Assembly (NCBI RefSeq): GCF_009664975.1
Contig: NZ_WJXB01000002.1
Span: forward strand, 62,001-126,000
Direction of reading: 5' to 3'
Origin: Paenibacillus monticola
GTDB lineage: Bacteria; Bacillota; Bacilli; Paenibacillales; Paenibacillaceae
DNA: 64,000 bases
Part shown: one piece after another, positions 62,405-64,000 of the stretch
Layout of the letters: each line of letters opens with the position of its first letter
Position numbering within the stretch: position 1 is the stretch's first letter
Translations under genes and position numbers: made by a program
Notes under the pieces: model-generated
Seen by the model: only the letters and a program-made list of their open reading frames with translations
Database searches by the model: none
Told to the model about the DNA's origin: nothing

Positions 62405-63745
62405 TCAGCAACCTGGAGGAGAATCTCCGATCCTTACAATGTTAGGTTTATCTATATTTTTAAAGGCATTTCTTGTATCTATAATTAAGTTGGAATTTTC
62501 CGAAATCTCTTGGTAGTTATAAACATTATGGTTTGTTAATAAGATAATACAATCAAAATTACGAAGATTTTGATGATCCAATTCAATGGAATGTACAATA
62601 TTTCCTTCATTATCTGTAAACTGGGTTGCATAAGGATCATTGTATTCAACTAAAGCGCCCATTTCTTTTAATGTATGATAGATAGAAAGACTAGGAGATT
62701 CCCGTAAATCATCAATATTCGGCTTATACGCCATGCCTAGTAATAATATTTTAGAGTTTCTGACAGATTTATTAACATTATTAAGTGCTATTTCAACCTT
62801 ATTTAACACATACTCCGGCATATAATGATTTATTTCATGTGCTAATTCTATGAAACGGCTATAAAAGTTTAATTCTCTTGCTTTCCATGATAAGTACATA
62901 GGGTCAAGAGGAATGCAGTGTCCTCCAACACCAGGGCCAGGAGAAAATGGCATAAAACCAAAGGGTTTTGTACTCGCCGCTTTAATTACTTCCCATATAT
63001 TTATTTCTAATTTTTCGCATAACATCGCCATTTCATTAATGAATGCAATATTCACACTGCGAAATGTATTTTCTAAAAGCTTACTCATTTCGGCTATCTT
63101 AGGGGAAGAAACAGTCACAAGTGATTGAATGGCATCCTTATATAACAAGGTTGCTATTTCAGTACATAATTTTGTTTTTCCTCCAATTACTTTTGGTATG
63201 TTTTTTGTATTATATTTTCCATTACCAGGATCTACTCTTTCTGGGGAAAAACAAAGAAAATAATCCTCGCCAGCTTTATATCCTTTTTGGGTCAATTCAT
63301 ATTCGATCAATTCCTCTGTTGTACCCGGATAAGTAGTACTTTCTAAAATAATGAGTAATTCTTTATGCATATATTGTTTTATTTCTTCAACTACTGATTT
63401 TATAAACGACATATCCGGGATGTTATCCTTTGTTAAAGGAGTAGGAACACAAATGTTAATAGAATCTAAAGATGAAATTACTGAAAAATCATTTGTAGGA
63501 ATAAATTTTTTACTGTTTATCACTTCGTGTAAATCTTCTTTATTTACTCCTGAAATATAGAAATCCATGTTCTTTAATCTACTGATTTTTTCTACATTAA
63601 TATCAATTCCATAAACTTGGTAACCTTTTTTTGATAATTCAATTGCCAAAGGCATCCCTACATAGCCAAGTCCAATTACGCCAACTTTAGCCTTTAGAGA
63701 AATTAATTTTTCTTTTAAATTAGAATATGGTGAGGTCTTCTCCAA
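62405..63745 (-). CDS. WbpA-type UDP-N-acetylglucosamine 6-dehydrogenase
   Basis: 446 residues from a TTG at 63745, eight bases after AAGGAAGG. NAD motif GLGYVGMPLAIELSKKG, CVPTPLTKDNIPDMSF, ESTTYPGTTEE, FSPERVDPGN, and the catalytic cysteine near 276 in GPGVGGHCIPLDP. The GHCIPLDP form and STTYPGTT distinguish the WbpA/WecC group, which oxidises UDP-GlcNAc (or ManNAc) to the uronic acid, from UDP-glucose dehydrogenases. It would start the pathway completed by the WbpB-, WbpE- and WbpD-like genes 10 kb away on the other strand. Confidence 0.9.
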   Translation of the reverse strand: MEKTSPYSNLKEKLISLKAKVGVIGLGYVGMPLAIELSKKGYQVYGIDINVEKISRLKNMDFYISGVNKEDLHEVINSKKFIPTNDFSVISSLDSINICVPTPLTKDNIPDMSFIKSVVEEIKQYMHKELLIILESTTYPGTTEELIEYELTQKGYKAGEDYFLCFSPERVDPGNGKYNTKNIPKVIGGKTKLCTEIATLLYKDAIQSLVTVSSPKIAEMSKLLENTFRSVNIAFINEMAMLCEKLEINIWEVIKAASTKPFGFMPFSPGPGVGGHCIPLDPMYLSWKARELNFYSRFIELAHEINHYMPEYVLNKVEIALNNVNKSVRNSKILLLGMAYKPNIDDLRESPSLSIYHTLKEMGALVEYNDPYATQFTDNEGNIVHSIELDHQNLRNFDCIILLTNHNVYNYQEISENSNLIIDTRNAFKNIDKPNIVRIGDSPPGC

Positions 63746-63945
63746 TTCTAAAACCTTCCTTCTTTCTACATTTTTTTACTTATAATTACATTATTTTTCA
63801 GCTAAAATGGATGGAATGGACTTCGTGATATAACAGGCTTATTGTAACTAGCCATGATTATGGATACCCTTGTCAATCAATATCGCCCCCCTAGTGCTGT
63901 ATACTTTCATACTATGTATTGATAATCAAAACGTAATAGGATATA

Positions 63946-63972
63946 AGACTAATTTAGCGTGTGAATTAGTCT
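63946..63972. repeat. Perfect inverted repeat at the window edge
   Basis: AGACTAATT (63946-63954) and AATTAGTCT (63964-63972) are perfect 9-bp arms around nine bases. It lies in the 255-base AT-rich region upstream of the WbpA-type gene, which otherwise holds no recognised feature. It could be an operator or an RNA hairpin. Confidence 0.4.
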
Positions 63973-64000
63973 CATCTAGTTCTCATCTTAGGACGCTAAA

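Noticed and set aside
1..64000. CRISPR arrays, tRNA/rRNA genes, complete insertion sequences or prophage
   Set aside because: No regularly spaced repeats, tRNA cloverleaf, rRNA sequence, intact transposase or phage structural gene was recognised on either strand.

Overview
The window looks like a chromosomal segment of a Paenibacillus-type Bacillales bacterium. Strong AGGAGG-type ribosome binding sites, T-box and purine riboswitch control, a deo operon headed by a SorC-type DeoR, ABC-F and TelA proteins, Gram-positive lipoprotein signals and a perfect cre (CcpA) box all fit. No rRNA, tRNA, CRISPR array or intact transposase was seen. Genus is inferred from gene content only.

Region 1 (1-11,250): a quinone-reductase-like MDR enzyme; a minus-strand operon of small lipoprotein, response regulator, sensor kinase and membrane molybdopterin oxidoreductase, preceded by three tandem 11-bp boxes; an L,D-transpeptidase; an XpaC-like / SBP-VWA / TelA operon; and a guanine-class purine riboswitch built as an ON switch in front of a DMT exporter.

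Region 2 (11,290-28,045): a LacI regulator with a GH94 1,2-beta-oligoglucan phosphorylase, an esterase lipoprotein, a beta-propeller secreted protein, a six-gene operon (TetR, polar amino acid ABC transporter, OsmC, ABC-F), and a sulfonate-type ABC transporter led by a Crp/Fnr regulator and closed by an arylsulfatase-like metallohydrolase.

Region 3 (28,050-35,900): trpS under a tRNA-Trp T-box, with a second possible control layer, a Trp-codon-rich leader ORF that overlaps the trpS start. Two near-identical photolyase genes follow as a 1.7-kb direct duplication with mosaic divergence. AT-rich orphan genes and gene fragments lie between and after them.

Region 4 (35,900-43,980): the deoxyribonucleoside operon deoC-cdd-nupC-deoD-pdp with its regulator deoR, an M29 aminopeptidase and a membrane-anchored protein.

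Region 5 (44,000-64,000): an AT-rich surface-glycan cluster. It carries WbpA/B/E/D-type enzymes (UDP-2,3-diacetamido-glucuronate pathway), UDP-glucose dehydrogenase with UDP-glucuronate epimerase, a second SDR/aminotransferase pair, two DUF616-type and several GT2/GT4 glycosyltransferases, including an 850-residue LamG-GT2-GT4 fusion. Its left edge is a scar where a truncated glycosyltransferase abuts a truncated, internally deleted pseI. Further gene remnants suggest repeated gain and loss.
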